NCBI GenBank assembly: GCA_023441105.1
Contig: JAEZQX010000021.1
Location: forward strand, 1-16,684
Origin: Pseudomonadota bacterium
Lineage (GTDB): Bacteria; Pseudomonadota; Gammaproteobacteria; Burkholderiales; Burkholderiaceae
DNA: 16,684 nucleotides
Reading direction: 5' to 3'
Positions within the stretch are counted from its first letter, which is position 1. Each line of letters starts with the position of its first letter. Positions 15,697-16,684 of the stretch are shown here, piece after piece. The notes under the pieces are model-generated. The model worked only from the letters and a program-made list of their open reading frames with translations, was not told the origin of the DNA and did not search any database. The translations under genes and the position numbers were made by a program.

Positions 15697-16494
15697 ATGC
15701 CACGAAACGCGGGCCCCGCACGCACTGCGAGCACAACCGGCACGCAGTCCATCGAGCGCGCTGCGCGGATCCTGCGTGAACTTGGAACGCGGTCCCGCGT
15801 AGGCTGGGGCCTCACCGAGCTGGCGGCGCGGTGCGAGCTGGACAAGGGAACGACGCATCGGATCGTGAGCGGGTTGTTGCGCGAGCGGCTAGTCGCTCGA
15901 CACCCCAAGGCAGCGCGGTATGTCCCCGGCCCGCTGCTCTTCGAGCTCAGTCTCGGGCTGGACGTGCATGCCCGGCTGCGGGATATGGGAGGCGACATCG
16001 CCAAGCGGTTGGCGCGCCGGCACGGCGGCATCTCCGCTGTCACGCTCGCCAGCGGCTTCGACGCCGTATGCTGCGCGCATTTCGGCAAAACCTCGGTTCG
16101 CGCCTTCTCATTCGCGGTGGGGGACCGGCGGCCCATGGTCATGAATTCAGCCGGCGTCGCCATGTTGATCCATCTGCAGCCTTCCACTCAGCGCGCCGCG
16201 TGCACGTATGGCCTCGACCGAGTCCGCCACCTGGGCGACGAGCGGCTGCGCAAGATCCGGGCGATGGTGGAACGGTCTTCGCAGCTTGGCTACGGCCTCA
16301 ACCAGGACAACACGGTTGCCGGCATCACCGGTGTCGCAGTCGCCGTGCTGGATGGCAATCGCCAGCCCGTCGCGGCCGTCAGCATCACTGGAACGACGGA
16401 GCAGTTTCCCGCATCCAAGATCTCGGCATTGGCCGAAGCACTGAGGGAAGAGGCAGCCGTTCTATCGCAGGCGCTCCCGATGGATCCGCTGTAG
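15697..16494 (+). CDS. IclR-family transcriptional regulator
   Basis: This 265-residue protein has the IclR plan. A winged helix-turn-helix spans residues 15-75 (SIERAARILREL, LTELAARCELDKGTTHRIVSGLLRERLV). An effector-binding domain spans about 90-260 and ends with GITGVAVAVLDGNRQPVAAVSITG. IclR proteins are dimers or tetramers that bind pathway acids and repress or activate adjacent operons. The gene is divergent from the seven-gene operon with 119 bases between starts, the standard layout of a local regulator. The ATG at 15697 has no clear ribosome site, which fits the predicted leaderless transcript. A Cys-Cys pair near residues 127-128 in the effector domain is unusual enough to note. 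Its ligand is unknown. Confidence 0.92.
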   Translation: MPRNAGPARTASTTGTQSIERAARILRELGTRSRVGWGLTELAARCELDKGTTHRIVSGLLRERLVARHPKAARYVPGPLLFELSLGLDVHARLRDMGGDIAKRLARRHGGISAVTLASGFDAVCCAHFGKTSVRAFSFAVGDRRPMVMNSAGVAMLIHLQPSTQRAACTYGLDRVRHLGDERLRKIRAMVERSSQLGYGLNQDNTVAGITGVAVAVLDGNRQPVAAVSITGTTEQFPASKISALAEALREEAAVLSQALPMDPL

Positions 16495-16601
16495 AAATCG
16501 CGCAGCAATGGGTGGGAAATCAAGACACAGACCGCCCAACGCCTCCGAGCAGAGTGACAAGTTCATCGACGCGGCAAACGTCACTGCAACCCCCAACCTT
16601 C

Positions 16602-16654
16602 AACAGCCCGGCTGGTGGCAGCGGTGGCGGCGGGTATCGGCGGTACGGGCTGTT
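16602..16654 (+). repeat. Inverted repeat after the iclR gene
   Basis: AACAGCCCG (16602-16610) and CGGGCTGTT (16646-16654) are a perfect 9-bp inverted repeat around a 35-base, G-rich spacer, followed by TGTGG. It lies about 110 bases past the iclR stop and could be a terminator with a long loop or a binding site. The remaining bases of 16495-16684 hold no gene I can support. Confidence 0.3.
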
Positions 16655-16684
16655 TGTGGGAGCCGTCCGCTGACGAAGGGAGAA

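Overview
The window is GC-rich bacterial chromosomal DNA. Its gene content suggests a betaproteobacterium of the order Burkholderiales: a Bug/TctC-type extracytoplasmic binding protein inside a catabolic operon, an IclR regulator transcribed divergently from that operon, and strongly GC-biased codons that leave long spurious frames on the strand opposite every gene. This assignment is inference; no rRNA or other marker gene is present. I saw no tRNA, rRNA, CRISPR array, insertion sequence or phage gene. No stretch longer than 300 bases lacks a gene.

Left part (1-5158). A Tat-exported imelysin-family (M75) protein lies on the minus strand behind a near-perfect Fur box. The first codons of a further exported protein overlap its stop and run off the left edge. 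Next, also on the minus strand, is a two-gene unit of dhaL (ADP-binding subunit of PTS-dependent dihydroxyacetone kinase) and a complete PTS enzyme I. The partners dhaK and the IIA/HPr protein (DhaM) are absent. On the plus strand follow a 64-residue protein that is 44% proline and a ten-helix DMT/EamA permease.

Right part (5191-15577). Seven tightly spaced minus-strand genes form one apparent catabolic operon. In transcription order they are: Fe(II)/2-oxoglutarate dioxygenase (TauD/TfdA family), single-chain biotin-dependent acyl-CoA carboxylase (1105 aa), Bug-type binding protein, ADP-forming acyl-CoA synthetase, crotonase-family protein, histidinol-dehydrogenase-like alcohol dehydrogenase of the HpsN type, and an SDR oxidoreductase. 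A divergent IclR-family gene (15697-16494) is the likely pathway regulator. The shared 119-bp control region holds a GTTC-N7-GAAC inverted repeat overlapping a good sigma-70 promoter, whose predicted transcription start falls on the iclR start codon.

How the catabolic genes may work together (inference). The Bug protein binds an organic acid outside the membrane. The dioxygenase hydroxylates or cleaves the substrate. The SDR and the HpsN-like enzyme oxidise an alcohol, the latter possibly through to a carboxylate. The acyl-CoA synthetase makes a CoA thioester at the cost of ATP. The carboxylase and the crotonase, which lacks both usual catalytic glutamates, then process the acyl-CoA. I know of no described pathway with this exact set, so this operon is the best candidate for an undescribed system here. 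Its substrate cannot be read from the sequence.
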